64,000 nucleotides of DNA, from assembly GCA_944384195.1 (NCBI GenBank), contig CALWSK010000005.1, positions 62,001 to 126,000 on the forward strand, given 5' to 3'. The stretch's first letter is position 1; every line of letters starts with the position of its first letter. Both the position numbers and the translations under genes were made by a program. This document shows positions 8,658 to 17,903 of the stretch, piece by piece. The stretch comes from an uncultured Clostridia bacterium (GTDB lineage Bacteria; Bacillota; Clostridia; Lachnospirales; CAG-274). The notes under the pieces were generated by a model, which saw only the letters and a list, made by a program, of their open reading frames with translations, was not told where the DNA came from and ran no database searches.

Positions 8658-9827
8658 TTAATCTTCTAAAAGCTCAATATCTAAATCATCTTCGCCAAAA
8701 TCTGCTTTAAATTCTCCATCTTCCATAGCAAGTTTAACATCTTCATCATCTAAAGGATTTGCCTCTGTGTTTGCTATTTCGCTTTCTATCGTTTCAAGTT
8801 CTGGCATATTATAATGCTTTCTAACAGCATTTTCAATAGTTCTTAATAGAAACGGACTTTCTTTTAAATATTTCTTAGCATTTTCTCTACCTTGCCCAAG
8901 ACGTATATCTTCATAAGAATACCAAGCCCCGCCTTTATTTATTATTCCAAGCTCTGTCCCAAGGTCTAATACATCACCAACATGAGATATGCCCTCTCCA
9001 TATATTATGTCAAATTCTGCAGTTTTAAAAGGAGGAGCTATTTTATTTTTAGCAATTTTTGCCTTAGTCCTAGAGCCTATAATATCTGTACCACTTTTTA
9101 TAGCCTCTCCTTTTCTTATATCTATCCTAACACTTGCATAAAATTTTAAAGCACGTCCACCAGTAGTAGTTTCTGGGCTACCATAGCTTATACCTATTTT
9201 TTCTCTAAGCTGATTTATAAATACTACTATACATTTGCTTTTTGCCGTTATAGCTGTAAGTTTTCTTAAAGCTTGGCTCATAAGCCTAGCTTGTACCCCC
9301 ATATGAGAATCGCCCATTTCTCCGTCTATTTCAGATTTAGGCACTAAAGCCGCAACCGAGTCTACAATTATTATATCTATAGCCCCAGAACGAACCATAG
9401 TTTCTGTAATATCTAAAGCTTGCTCTCCATCATCTGGTTGTGATATATAAAGCTCATCTATATTAACACCTATTTTTTTAGCATAAACTGGGTCTAGGGC
9501 GTGCTCTGCATCTACAAAACCCGCAATACCTCCTGCTTTTTGTACTTCTGCCACCATATGAAGAGCAACAGTAGTCTTACCACTAGATTCTGGCCCAAAT
9601 ATTTCTATTATTCTTCCCTTAGGAACACCACCAGCTCCAAGAGCAACATCAAGGCTTAAAGAGCCTGTAGGAACAACTTCCACAGCTTTATCACTTGTTT
9701 CTCCAAGCTTCATAACTGCTCCTTTTCCAAATTGTTTTTCTATTTGAGCAAGTGCATTCTTTAAGGCTTGTTCTTTTCCTTTTGCTATATTATCTACAAC
9801 ACTATCTTTAGACTTTTTATCTGCCAT
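8658..9827 (-). CDS. recA: Recombinase RecA
   Basis: A 389-residue RecA: the ATP-dependent strand-exchange protein of homologous recombination, which also triggers the SOS response. Walker [10 protein letters not shown] spans 78-86. The [19 protein letters not shown] stretch (Walker B and L1 region), the MSQALRKLT loop and the QLREKIG region are all intact, and the tail is acidic as usual. The start ATG lies two bases after the stop of the GGDEF-EAL gene, with a GGAGGG site inside that gene's last codons, so translation is probably coupled. No LexA-type box was identified directly upstream, and the gene seems to be expressed from the operon starting at folD. Confidence 0.98.
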   Translation of the reverse strand: MADKKSKDSVVDNIAKGKEQALKNALAQIEKQFGKGAVMKLGETSDKAVEVVPTGSLSLDVALGAGGVPKGRIIEIFGPESSGKTTVALHMVAEVQKAGGIAGFVDAEHALDPVYAKKIGVNIDELYISQPDDGEQALDITETMVRSGAIDIIIVDSVAALVPKSEIDGEMGDSHMGVQARLMSQALRKLTAITAKSKCIVVFINQLREKIGISYGSPETTTGGRALKFYASVRIDIRKGEAIKSGTDIIGSRTKAKIAKNKIAPPFKTAEFDIIYGEGISHVGDVLDLGTELGIINKGGAWYSYEDIRLGQGRENAKKYLKESPFLLRTIENAVRKHYNMPELETIESEIANTEANPLDDEDVKLAMEDGEFKADFGEDDLDIELLED

Positions 9828-9829
9828 TT

Positions 9830-12133
9830 CTAACCCTCCATTAACTTATTTTTAAATTCTTCTTCTAATAAAGGTTTACTAAAATAGTATCCTTGTATAT
9901 AGTCTATACCCATTCCTATCATCTTGTCAAATTGTTCTTGAGTTTCAATACCTTCAATGACTACTTTCATTTTTAAAATATGAGCAAGAGATTTTATTTG
10001 ATTTATAATTTTTAAATCTGTTTCTTCCAAGTTCCTTAAAAAACTCTTATCTATTTTTAATACATCAAAATTATATATTCTTAAATAATTAAATGATGAA
10101 TAGCCTGTTCCAAAATCATCAAGACTTATATTAATTCCTAATCTTTTTATTTCTTCTATATTATTAGACACATGACTTTTTTCTTCTAAAAGAACAGTTT
10201 CCGTTATTTCAAAACACAATAAATTATAATCTACATTATACCTTTCCACAATTTCTTTGGTTCTTAATACAAAGTCTTTTAACATCCATTGTACTGGAGA
10301 AATATTTACACTTATTTCTACCTTTTTACCAATACTTTCGAAGTTTTTTATAGTTTTACAAACTGTTTCTATTATCCAATATCCAACATCTATTATTTGC
10401 CTTGTTTCTTCTAGATATTTTATAAACTTATCCGGAGCTATAAATCCAAGTTCTTTGCTATTCCATCTTATAAGAGCTTCTGCTTTTAATATATTTTTAT
10501 CTTTATCTACTATAGGTTGATAATTTAGATAAAATTCTTCTTTATCAAGAGCATACTTAAGCTCTAATTTTATTTTTTCTGTTTCTAAAAGCTCTGAATA
10601 TATTTCTTCATTAAAGAAAGCTAATTGATTATCTTTAAACCTTTTCTTGTTTACATACATCATAAAATCACTTTTATTTATAAGATCTTCAAAATCTGTA
10701 GCGTCTTCTGGATATATAGCAACACCAGCTGAAAAACTTATCTCTGTTTCAAGCATAGAATTTATTTTTACTGGTTTTAAAAAAGCTTTTTTAATTTCTT
10801 GATTGTAAAATTCTAAAAGAGATTTTTTATCTATATATTTTTCATAAACTATAATAAATTCGTCACCAGAATATCTAGTTAATATACCATCATCTTTTAT
10901 ACAACTTTTCATCTTTTTACTAAACTTTATTAAAAACTCATCACCTACAGTATGCCCAAATACATCATTTATATATTTAAATTTATTAAGGTCTATAAAC
11001 AAAAGCGCAAAAGGTTTTTTCATTTGTATATTTTTGGTACATATATTCTCTAACATCTTTCTATTTGGTAATTCTGTTAATTCATCATAATATATAAGCT
11101 CTTGAATTTTATCATCAAAAGATTTATTAAGCGTATCTGCTAATATTTCAAGCTGTCTAAATTCATTATTTTTTTCTCCTACAAAATAACTATCTTTATT
11201 TAATTTTTCTAAAATAGATTTTAGCTTATCTATAGACATAAGAGCTGCTCTAAAAAACATACGTATAGAAGCAAAAAGTAAAATAGATATAATTATTGCT
11301 ATTGTCCATATTACAAATTTCATTTGTGTTAAAGAATCTCTTACCATCTCATCTTCTATAAGAGAAGCTTTATCAAACTTAAATACTAAATACTCTCCAT
11401 TATTTAATATATCTTGATTTACATAAATATTATAATCATCTTTATAATCTTCAAGTTTAGAAACATCAAAATCTGTTCCATATATTTCTGTTTTTAATAC
11501 TCCAGAATAAAAAGAACTATCTATATAATTTAACAGCTCATCTATATATACATCTAATACTGCTGCCCCTATAATATTTTGTGGAATATGTTCTTTGTCT
11601 TTATATATTAAAGTTACTATAGACATAGTAGATTTACCTGTTGTATAGTCAAGATGCTTCTTTGTTAGTTGCGATTCTTTGGAGGAAACAGTAAATATTT
11701 CTTCTTTATACCAAGGTCTATTTGTTATATCAAAAAATGAAATTTCTAAACCTTTAGAAAATAATATCTTATTTCTTAAATCTATTATGTTAATAGAATC
11801 TACAAAACTAACTGTTTCTAATACTTTTTCTATATTCTGAATTTCTTTTAAAATAGCTTCTTTCTCTTCTTCAGAATGTTTAATTTTCTGGTCTGGATTT
11901 CTTATATATTCTATTATTACTTCATTTTTAGCTAAATATTCATTTGCCGATTTTAAAAGCATTATATCATTTATTACCTTTGAAGAAATTTGCTTATAAT
12001 ATACATCACAAACTAATTTCATATTGGATTCTAATATCCTAGAAACCATTATATTACAGAAAAATCCAAAAACTAAAGTAAAACTTATGCATATTGTTAA
12101 TAACTTAAGATATGTCCTGTTAAAAACTTTCAT
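9830..12133 (-). CDS. Membrane-bound GGDEF-EAL cyclic di-GMP enzyme with extracellular sensor
   Basis: A 767-residue protein: a membrane helix at 11-33, an extracytoplasmic sensor of about 235 residues (Cache-like, with [10 protein letters not shown]), a second helix at 273-292, a linker, GGDEF (345-510) and EAL (515-765). The GGDEF signature is SGDEF (422-426), a variant usually still active. No RxxD inhibitory site is visible, since a Lys stands at the Arg position. The EAL domain has EAL (552-554), NISPVQW, the Glu of [27 protein letters not shown] and the Glu of VIEGIE, so phosphodiesterase activity is likely. Net activity is uncertain. It sits between pgsA and recA in the same direction, an unusual place for a signalling gene. 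Confidence 0.9.
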   Translation of the reverse strand: MKVFNRTYLKLLTICISFTLVFGFFCNIMVSRILESNMKLVCDVYYKQISSKVINDIMLLKSANEYLAKNEVIIEYIRNPDQKIKHSEEEKEAILKEIQNIEKVLETVSFVDSINIIDLRNKILFSKGLEISFFDITNRPWYKEEIFTVSSKESQLTKKHLDYTTGKSTMSIVTLIYKDKEHIPQNIIGAAVLDVYIDELLNYIDSSFYSGVLKTEIYGTDFDVSKLEDYKDDYNIYVNQDILNNGEYLVFKFDKASLIEDEMVRDSLTQMKFVIWTIAIIISILLFASIRMFFRAALMSIDKLKSILEKLNKDSYFVGEKNNEFRQLEILADTLNKSFDDKIQELIYYDELTELPNRKMLENICTKNIQMKKPFALLFIDLNKFKYINDVFGHTVGDEFLIKFSKKMKSCIKDDGILTRYSGDEFIIVYEKYIDKKSLLEFYNQEIKKAFLKPVKINSMLETEISFSAGVAIYPEDATDFEDLINKSDFMMYVNKKRFKDNQLAFFNEEIYSELLETEKIKLELKYALDKEEFYLNYQPIVDKDKNILKAEALIRWNSKELGFIAPDKFIKYLEETRQIIDVGYWIIETVCKTIKNFESIGKKVEISVNISPVQWMLKDFVLRTKEIVERYNVDYNLLCFEITETVLLEEKSHVSNNIEEIKRLGINISLDDFGTGYSSFNYLRIYNFDVLKIDKSFLRNLEETDLKIINQIKSLAHILKMKVVIEGIETQEQFDKMIGMGIDYIQGYYFSKPLLEEEFKNKLMEG

Positions 12134-12151
12134 AATTTATCCCTTGCTTTC

Positions 12152-12709
12152 TTAGTCTTTTAAAACATTTTTGTTTTTTAATATATATTCTAATAAAGAA
12201 TATATCGTTAATACAACTGATATAAATATTAATATATAACTAATACATATAAAGAAAGTATTATTTATATTAAGCAATAGACAAATTATCATAAGCATTT
12301 GAAATATTGTCTTTAATTTGCCAGATTTACCTGCAGCTATAACTACATTTTTTTCTACAGCTATAGTCCTAAATCCTGTCATAAAAAATTCTCTAGCAAT
12401 TATAATTATAACAACCCAAGACTCAAGTGGTACAACTGCATCTTCCATACTAATAAGCGCTATCATAGTTGAAGTAACTAAAAGCTTATCTGCTAAAGGA
12501 TCCATAAACTTTCCAAAATTAGTAATAAGGTTATATTTCCTAGCTATATGACCATCTATAGCGTCTGTTATAGAAGCTATTATAAATATTGCAGTAGCTA
12601 TATATCTTCTAGTTTGCAAATCTAAAGGTATAAAATCAAATAATATAAATATTAATAAAAAAGGTATTAATATAATTCTAAAAATAGTTAATTTGTTTGG
12701 TAAATTCAT
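12152..12709 (-). CDS. pgsA: CDP-diacylglycerol-glycerol-3-phosphate 3-phosphatidyltransferase
   Basis: Makes phosphatidylglycerophosphate, the committed step to phosphatidylglycerol, in the membrane. The CDP-alcohol phosphotransferase signature D-x2-DG-x2-AR-x8-G-x3-D-x3-D is complete, running from DAIDGHIAR to GKFMDPLADK, and the protein has several membrane helices. An in-frame ATG exists four codons upstream at 12721, but only the ATG at 12709 has a ribosome site (GGGGGA, six bases away). It also begins MNLPNKLTIFRI as homologues do, so 12709 is preferred (185 residues). The rimO-pgsA-recA order is common in Clostridia. Confidence 0.93.
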   Translation of the reverse strand: MNLPNKLTIFRIILIPFLLIFILFDFIPLDLQTRRYIATAIFIIASITDAIDGHIARKYNLITNFGKFMDPLADKLLVTSTMIALISMEDAVVPLESWVVIIIIAREFFMTGFRTIAVEKNVVIAAGKSGKLKTIFQMLMIICLLLNINNTFFICISYILIFISVVLTIYSLLEYILKNKNVLKD

Positions 12710-12741
12710 TTTTTCCCCCATTATAAAAATATAAATTAGCT

Positions 12742-14097
12742 TTAAGGCTCAATTTCTCCTATTAAGTCATATTCATAAGCATCTGTTATTTTTATGTTGT
12801 AAAAATCCCCTGCTATAACTTCCATATTTTCTGGAACTTTAAAAAATACAAATCCATCTATTTCATAACAATCTCTATAACTTCTTCCACAATATACATT
12901 ATCTTCTCCTTCTATACGTCCTTCTACTATAACTTTGAGAGTCTTACCTAAAAACTTTTTACATATTTCAGAAGAAATATCCTTTTGTGAAAGCATAAGC
13001 TTTTCTTTTCTTTCTTCTTTTATATCTTCATCTATCTGATTTTGCATATCATAAGCAACAGTTCCTTCTTCTCTAGAATAAGTAAAAATACCTAATCTAT
13101 CAAACTTAGTTTTTTCCACAAAATCATAAAGATTATAAAAAGCCTCTTCTGTTTCATTAGGAAATCCTACAATAAAAGTTGTTCTTATACATATATCTGG
13201 CATTTTAGCTCTAAGTTTATCTATAGTTTCTTCAAGCTTAGCTCTTGTACTTGCCCTTCCCATAAGCTTTAATATATTATCATCAGCATGTTGTATAGGC
13301 ATATCTATATATTTACAAATTTTCTCATTTTTTGCCATAGTATCTATAAGTTTATCATCTATATGTTCTGGATAGCAATATAATATTCTTATCCACTCTA
13401 TACCCTCTATTTCTGAAAGCCTATCTAAAAGCTCTGATAATTTTTTCTCTCCATAAATGTCAGTTCCATATAAAGAACAGTCTTGAGCTACTAATATAAT
13501 TTCTTTTATATCTTGGCTAGCTAAAAGCTTTGCCTCTTCTATAAGACTTTCTATACTTCTACTTCTAAACTTACCTCTTATAGATGGTATAGTGCAATAT
13601 GTACATTTTTTGTCACAACCTTCTGCTATTTTAAGATAAGCAAATCCTCCAGTTGTAGTAACTACTCTTTTAAGAGAATTTTTTTCATCTAAAGCTTTAT
13701 TATTATCTGTTATAAGCTTTACTTGCTTTTCTCCTCTTAATATCTCTTTTATTACATCACCTATTTGCTCAAAATCACCTGTTCCAACAACAGCATCTAC
13801 TTCTGGTAAAGAATCAAAAATCTCTTCCTTATATCTTTGAGCCATACAACCTGTTACTATAATACCTTTACATCTTCCGGTTTCTTTAAAATCTGCTACT
13901 CTTAAAATATTTTCTATACCTTCTTCACTAGCATCTATTTTAAATCCACAACTATTTATTATTATAATGTCTGCTTGCTCTTCATCCTGTGTAACTATAT
14001 AACCTTCTTCTTTTATAAGCCCAAGCATTATTTCGCTATCCATAAGGTTTTTATCACAACCTAAAGATACAAAAGCAATTTTTATTTGTTCTTTCAT
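12742..14097 (-). CDS. rimO: Ribosomal protein S12 methylthiotransferase
   Basis: A 451-residue radical SAM enzyme that adds a methylthio group to an aspartate of ribosomal protein S12. The N-terminal UPF0004 domain has its three cluster cysteines in SLGCDKN, NSCGF and TGCMAQRY. The radical SAM motif is C-x3-C-x2-C (CDKKCTYC). A C-terminal TRAM domain closes the protein. The opening VSLGCDKNLMDSE separates RimO from MiaB and MtaB. The ATG is directly adjacent to the stop of folD, in the folD-rimO-pgsA run. Confidence 0.95.
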   Translation of the reverse strand: MKEQIKIAFVSLGCDKNLMDSEIMLGLIKEEGYIVTQDEEQADIIIINSCGFKIDASEEGIENILRVADFKETGRCKGIIVTGCMAQRYKEEIFDSLPEVDAVVGTGDFEQIGDVIKEILRGEKQVKLITDNNKALDEKNSLKRVVTTTGGFAYLKIAEGCDKKCTYCTIPSIRGKFRSRSIESLIEEAKLLASQDIKEIILVAQDCSLYGTDIYGEKKLSELLDRLSEIEGIEWIRILYCYPEHIDDKLIDTMAKNEKICKYIDMPIQHADDNILKLMGRASTRAKLEETIDKLRAKMPDICIRTTFIVGFPNETEEAFYNLYDFVEKTKFDRLGIFTYSREEGTVAYDMQNQIDEDIKEERKEKLMLSQKDISSEICKKFLGKTLKVIVEGRIEGEDNVYCGRSYRDCYEIDGFVFFKVPENMEVIAGDFYNIKITDAYEYDLIGEIEP

Positions 14098-14943
14098 TTA
14101 TTTCTCCTTTTGTTTGTTTTGTAATTTGTAAGCATAAAGACAATTTCTAACAAGCATAGCTATAGTCATAGGACCAACCCCTCCTGGTACTGGAGTTATA
14201 AGCTTTGCTTTTTTCATACATTCTTTGTCTATATCACCATAAAGCTTACCTTCTATCCTATTCATACCAACATCTATAAGCACAACATCATCTTTTATCA
14301 TATTAGGCTTTAAAAAGTTAGCAACACCAGTAGCCACAATAATAATATCTGCTTGTTTAGTATAAATTTCTAAATTTTGTGTTTTAGTATGAGCTACTGT
14401 TACTGTAGCATCTTTATTTAAAAGCATCATATATGTTGGTTTTCCTACAATATTACTTCTACCTATTACAAGAGCATTCTTCCCCTTAATATCAACATTA
14501 TAAGATTTTAAAAGCTCCATTATACCATATGGAGTACAAGCTTTTAAACCATCACTATTTGTAGATAACATACCTATGTTATAAGGATGAAGACCATCAA
14601 CATCTTTTATAGGATTTATCCTAAGAGCTATCTCTTTTTCATTTATATGACTTGGCAACGGTAACTGAACTAAAATACCATTTACTTCTTCATCTTCATT
14701 AAGTTTATCTATAAGAGCCATAAGCTCTTCATGGCTTGTTTCTTCTTTTAAATGATAGTCTGTATATTTTATGCCTACATATTCACAGGCTAAGGCCTTA
14801 TTTTTAACATAAATAGTACTCGCAACATCTTCTCCAACTAAAACAACTGCAAGACTTGGTTTTTTATCCAAACTATCTATTTCTAATTTGATTTTATCTT
14901 TTATATCATCAGCAATTTTTTTCCCATCTATTAAATTATTCAT
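14098..14943 (-). CDS. folD: Bifunctional methylenetetrahydrofolate dehydrogenase/cyclohydrolase
   Basis: A 281-residue enzyme of one-carbon metabolism that interconverts 5,10-methylene-, methenyl- and 10-formyl-tetrahydrofolate using NAD(P). Family landmarks are the YVKNKALACEYVGI helix with the catalytic Tyr and Lys, VQLPLP, the cofactor loop GRSNIVGKP and PGGVGPMT near the end. It is the first gene of the minus-strand operon, and a near-perfect promoter lies 32 bases upstream. The last bases abut rimO. Confidence 0.96.
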   Translation of the reverse strand: MNNLIDGKKIADDIKDKIKLEIDSLDKKPSLAVVLVGEDVASTIYVKNKALACEYVGIKYTDYHLKEETSHEELMALIDKLNEDEEVNGILVQLPLPSHINEKEIALRINPIKDVDGLHPYNIGMLSTNSDGLKACTPYGIMELLKSYNVDIKGKNALVIGRSNIVGKPTYMMLLNKDATVTVAHTKTQNLEIYTKQADIIIVATGVANFLKPNMIKDDVVLIDVGMNRIEGKLYGDIDKECMKKAKLITPVPGGVGPMTIAMLVRNCLYAYKLQNKQKEK

Positions 14944-14974
14944 AATAAACCTTTCTAAAAAAATCTTTTTATAT

Positions 14975-15003
14975 ATTATATTATTAATAATTTACTTTGT
15001 CAA
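14975..15003 (-). promoter_or_regulatory. Sigma-A promoter of the folD-rimO-pgsA operon
   Basis: On the minus strand, TTGACA (15003-14998), a 17-base spacer and TATAAT (14980-14975): exact consensus hexamers at ideal spacing, 32 bases before the folD ATG. Confidence 0.8.
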
Positions 15004-15209
15004 CGACAAGGGCATTTGCTATATACAAACTCTATACAAGTTAAATATGTTATATAAATTTTTTATATTTTAAATAATTAAATAATAATTTTAATATTAT
15101 TTAATTAAATTTTTACTATTATTTTCTTAATATACCAACGTTTTAATATGGTATTAAATATTAAAAATGATATAATTTTATTTATAATAATATAGAAAAG
15201 AGGAGTATT

Positions 15210-15605
15210 ATGAAAAACCAAAGACCACTAGATATATATAATAAAAAAATTATTCCAAAAATAAAAGAAATAGATTTATTTTTAAAAACAAATAAAGTAT
15301 TAGATATAGAAAAAACTGCAAATATTTTAGAAATATCAAGCGATGAATTATTAAAAATTTTAAAAACACTAAATATAAAAACTATAGATGAAAATAATTT
15401 TTTAAAAATTATGATAAATGGGAGTAGCTTTATATGTAAACTTTTAAGACGTGAAATAGAATGTGGTTCTCCATATTTTTATACTCCCAAAGATTTATCT
15501 TACATATATCAGCTAGATTATGATAAAGTTTTTGACGCCTTTAATTTTTTAGAGCTAAAAACTATAACAACTTCACAAATCCCAAGTATACTTATACAAA
15601 TATAA
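15210..15605 (+). CDS. Small protein of unknown function
   Basis: A 131-residue, Lys/Ile-rich soluble protein that is not recognised. It contains two stretches that could form helix-turn-helix units: about 31-56 (IEKTANILEISSDELLKIL) and about 95-115 (PKDLSYIYQLDYDKVFDAF). A small DNA-binding or adaptor protein is therefore possible, but this is a guess. A GAGGAG ribosome site precedes the ATG, and an extended -10 (TG-A-TATAAT, 15168-15176) lies 33 bases upstream. The 266-base gap between folD and this gene holds only the two divergent promoters and very AT-rich sequence. It may be expressed with the phosphofructokinase gene 86 bases downstream, though that gene has its own promoter. Confidence 0.6.
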   Translation: MKNQRPLDIYNKKIIPKIKEIDLFLKTNKVLDIEKTANILEISSDELLKILKTLNIKTIDENNFLKIMINGSSFICKLLRREIECGSPYFYTPKDLSYIYQLDYDKVFDAFNFLELKTITTSQIPSILIQI

Positions 15606-15626
15606 GATTGTTTTGATTTTTCTTTG

Positions 15627-15655
15627 TTGTAATGTTATTATATATTTGATATAAT
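15627..15655 (+). promoter_or_regulatory. Promoter of the phosphofructokinase gene
   Basis: TTGTAA (15627-15632), 17 bases, TATAAT (15650-15655) preceded by TG (extended -10), 36 bases before the ATG at 15692. Confidence 0.65.
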
Positions 15656-15691
15656 TAAATGCAACATAAGAAAACTTAGGAGGACTTTACA

Positions 15692-16912
15692 ATGGGAAAT
15701 ATCATAGTTGGACAATCGGGTGGGCCAACTGCTGTTATAAATGCTAGTTTAGCTGGTGTTTTTAAAGCTGGACTTGATAATAACATTACAGTATATGGAA
15801 TGATAAATGGAATACAAGGACTTTTAGAAGAAAAATATGTAAATCTAAATGAAGAAATAACTAATAATCTGGATATTGAGCTTCTTAAGAGAACACCATC
15901 TTCTTATCTTGGCTCTTGTAGATTTAAACTACCAAACCCAGATACAAATACTGCTATATACGAAAAAATCTTCTCTATATTAGAAAAATTAAATATAGAT
16001 AAATTTTTCTACATAGGCGGTAACGACTCTATGGATACTATCAAAAAGCTACATACATATGCTACAAAAAATAGCAAGAATATAAAATTTATAGGAGTTC
16101 CTAAAACTATAGATAATGACCTTGCTATAACAGACCATACACCAGGTTTTGGAAGCGCTTGTAAATATATAGCAACAACTGTAAAAGAAATTATAAAAGA
16201 TGCTACTGTTTATGACGCTAAAAATGTTACTATTATAGAAATTATGGGAAGAAATGCTGGTTGGCTAACTGCATCTTCAGCTCTTACAAAATCTGATGAT
16301 TGTGATGGAATAGATTTTATTTATCTCCCAGAAGTTACATTTGATATGAACGACTTCATAAAAAAAGTAGAAAATCTTCAAAAAACTAAAAAAAGTATAG
16401 TTATTGCCGTTTCTGAAGGTATAAAAAATAAAGATGGTATAAATATATGTGAATTAGAAGAAGAATATACATTACTTGATAGCTTTGGACATAAATCTCT
16501 TAGTGGCACTGCTAGCAAACTTGCTTCTGTTTTACACGAAAATTTACATTGCAAAACAAGAGCTATAGAACTTAACACAACTCAACGTTGTGCTAGCCAT
16601 TTTATGTCGCTTACAGATATGGAAGAAAGCTTTTTAGCTGGTATATATGCCGTAGAACTTGCTATTAAAGGAGAAAATGGTAAAGTAGTTACTTTTAAAA
16701 GAGTTAGCTCTTCTCCATATGAAATGAAACTAGAATCTCATAGCGTGTATGATATAGCAAATCTTGAAAAATTAGTGCCTTTGGACTGGATAGACGAAAA
16801 AAATGCTAATATAACTAAAGAATTTATAAGCTATCTAAAACCTCTTATACAAGGCGAGGTATATCCTATTATGGTGGATGGTTTGCCAAAACATCTAAAG
16901 CTTAATAAATAA
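15692..16912 (+). CDS. pfp: Pyrophosphate-dependent 6-phosphofructokinase
   Basis: A 406-residue cytosolic glycolytic enzyme phosphorylating fructose 6-phosphate. Two positions decide the donor: the nucleotide loop reads IGGNDS, with Asp where ATP enzymes have Gly, and the substrate loop is PKTIDND, with Lys where ATP enzymes have Gly. Both mark the PPi-dependent type, which is reversible and common in anaerobic Clostridia. MGRNAGWL further confirms the family. The ATG follows a TTAGGAGGAC site. The HxlR regulator begins one base after the stop. Confidence 0.93.
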   Translation: MGNIIVGQSGGPTAVINASLAGVFKAGLDNNITVYGMINGIQGLLEEKYVNLNEEITNNLDIELLKRTPSSYLGSCRFKLPNPDTNTAIYEKIFSILEKLNIDKFFYIGGNDSMDTIKKLHTYATKNSKNIKFIGVPKTIDNDLAITDHTPGFGSACKYIATTVKEIIKDATVYDAKNVTIIEIMGRNAGWLTASSALTKSDDCDGIDFIYLPEVTFDMNDFIKKVENLQKTKKSIVIAVSEGIKNKDGINICELEEEYTLLDSFGHKSLSGTASKLASVLHENLHCKTRAIELNTTQRCASHFMSLTDMEESFLAGIYAVELAIKGENGKVVTFKRVSSSPYEMKLESHSVYDIANLEKLVPLDWIDEKNANITKEFISYLKPLIQGEVYPIMVDGLPKHLKLNK

Positions 16913-16913
16913 T

Positions 16914-17270
16914 ATGAAGTTAAGAAAAGATTATACCTGCCCCTTAGAGCTTGTCCACGATATGCTAAGAGGCAAGTGGAAATGTATAATAATATGGCGT
17001 CTTAGGCTTGGTGCTACTATGCCCTCATCTCTTTTAAGAGATATAGCTGGCATAACAGAGAAAATGCTACATCAACATCTAAACGAACTTATATCTTATG
17101 GTTTTGTAGATAAAAAGACTACAGATACCTACCCTCTAAAAACAGAATATTTTCTCACACAAAGTGGAGAACAAATACTAAAAGCACTAGAAATATATCA
17201 AAAAGTAGGCATAGAATATATGATAAATAATGGACAAGAACAAGTCTTAAAAGAAAAAGGGCTAATATAA
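16914..17270 (+). CDS. HxlR-family transcriptional regulator
   Basis: A 118-residue winged-helix protein with the HxlR pattern: a Cys near the start (YTCPLELVHDMLRGKWK) and the recognition region ITEKMLHQHLNELISYGFVDKK. Members often sense redox or electrophile stress through that Cys or regulate a neighbouring gene. There is no clear Shine-Dalgarno site. The ATG lies one base after the phosphofructokinase stop (TAATATG), so it is probably translated by coupling and co-transcribed. A strong terminator follows. Its target is unknown. Confidence 0.85.
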   Translation: MKLRKDYTCPLELVHDMLRGKWKCIIIWRLRLGATMPSSLLRDIAGITEKMLHQHLNELISYGFVDKKTTDTYPLKTEYFLTQSGEQILKALEIYQKVGIEYMINNGQEQVLKEKGLI

Positions 17271-17304
17271 AAAATAGACTATAGATTTATCTATAGTCTA
17301 TTTT
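17271..17304. terminator. Bidirectional intrinsic terminator
   Basis: Perfect palindrome of 16 + 16 bases, AAAATAGACTATAGAT and its complement, with A and T tracts. It lies between the convergent HxlR and lipoprotein genes. Confidence 0.85.
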
Positions 17305-17356
17305 AATATATAAATAAAAAATTATTTAATAAATATAAATTATATTTAAGTATACT

Positions 17357-17827
17357 TTAACTTTTTATACTATCTTTTATTTTTTGATAAGCTTCTTTAC
17401 TATTATCTTTTACATCTTCATAGCTCTCTTTAGCCTTATCTTTTATATCTTCATATCCTTCTTTTGTCTTATCCTTTATATCTTCATAATTTTCTTTGGT
17501 ATTATTTTTTATATCTTCCATTTTATCTTTTATAATATTTTCATCATTGCCATATATATTCTCTGCACCCTTCATACCCTCACCAAAACGAGAATTATTA
17601 GGATTTGTTATTTGATATCCATTTCTAGTATTTATATCCTCTGTAGTTTCCATATACTCGTCCATATTATACTGATACCCATCAAATGCCCCATTTATAC
17701 TATTTGATACTGGAGACTGAGTTGTCATCTCTGTTGTATTATCATAGCTTGTATTATCAGAGCCACAACCAACAAGTCCTATAAAAGAGCAAAATATACT
17801 AAAAGCTAATATTCTTTTAATAAGCAT
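17357..17827 (-). CDS. Small lipoprotein with LEA-like 11-residue repeats
   Basis: A 156-residue protein with a lipoprotein signal peptide: basic start, hydrophobic core, and lipobox L-V-G-C with Cys21. It should be anchored on the outer face of the membrane. A Ser/Thr/Asn-rich linker (22-95) leads to a charged C-terminal third built of four or more 11-residue units of the form Y-E-D-I-K-D-K-T-K-E-G. These give a continuous amphipathic helix, as in LEA or apolipoprotein-like repeats. Such helices often bind membranes or protect proteins under stress, but the role here is unknown. The ATG has an AGGAGGTAG site. It stands alone between HxlR and rnr. Confidence 0.75.
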   Translation of the reverse strand: MLIKRILAFSIFCSFIGLVGCGSDNTSYDNTTEMTTQSPVSNSINGAFDGYQYNMDEYMETTEDINTRNGYQITNPNNSRFGEGMKGAENIYGNDENIIKDKMEDIKNNTKENYEDIKDKTKEGYEDIKDKAKESYEDVKDNSKEAYQKIKDSIKS

Positions 17828-17903
17828 ATAAACTACCTCCTAAAAACTTTTATAAAGATAGTTTAATCAAGATAAAAGAAAAAATACTGAAATATAATGT
17901 CAA

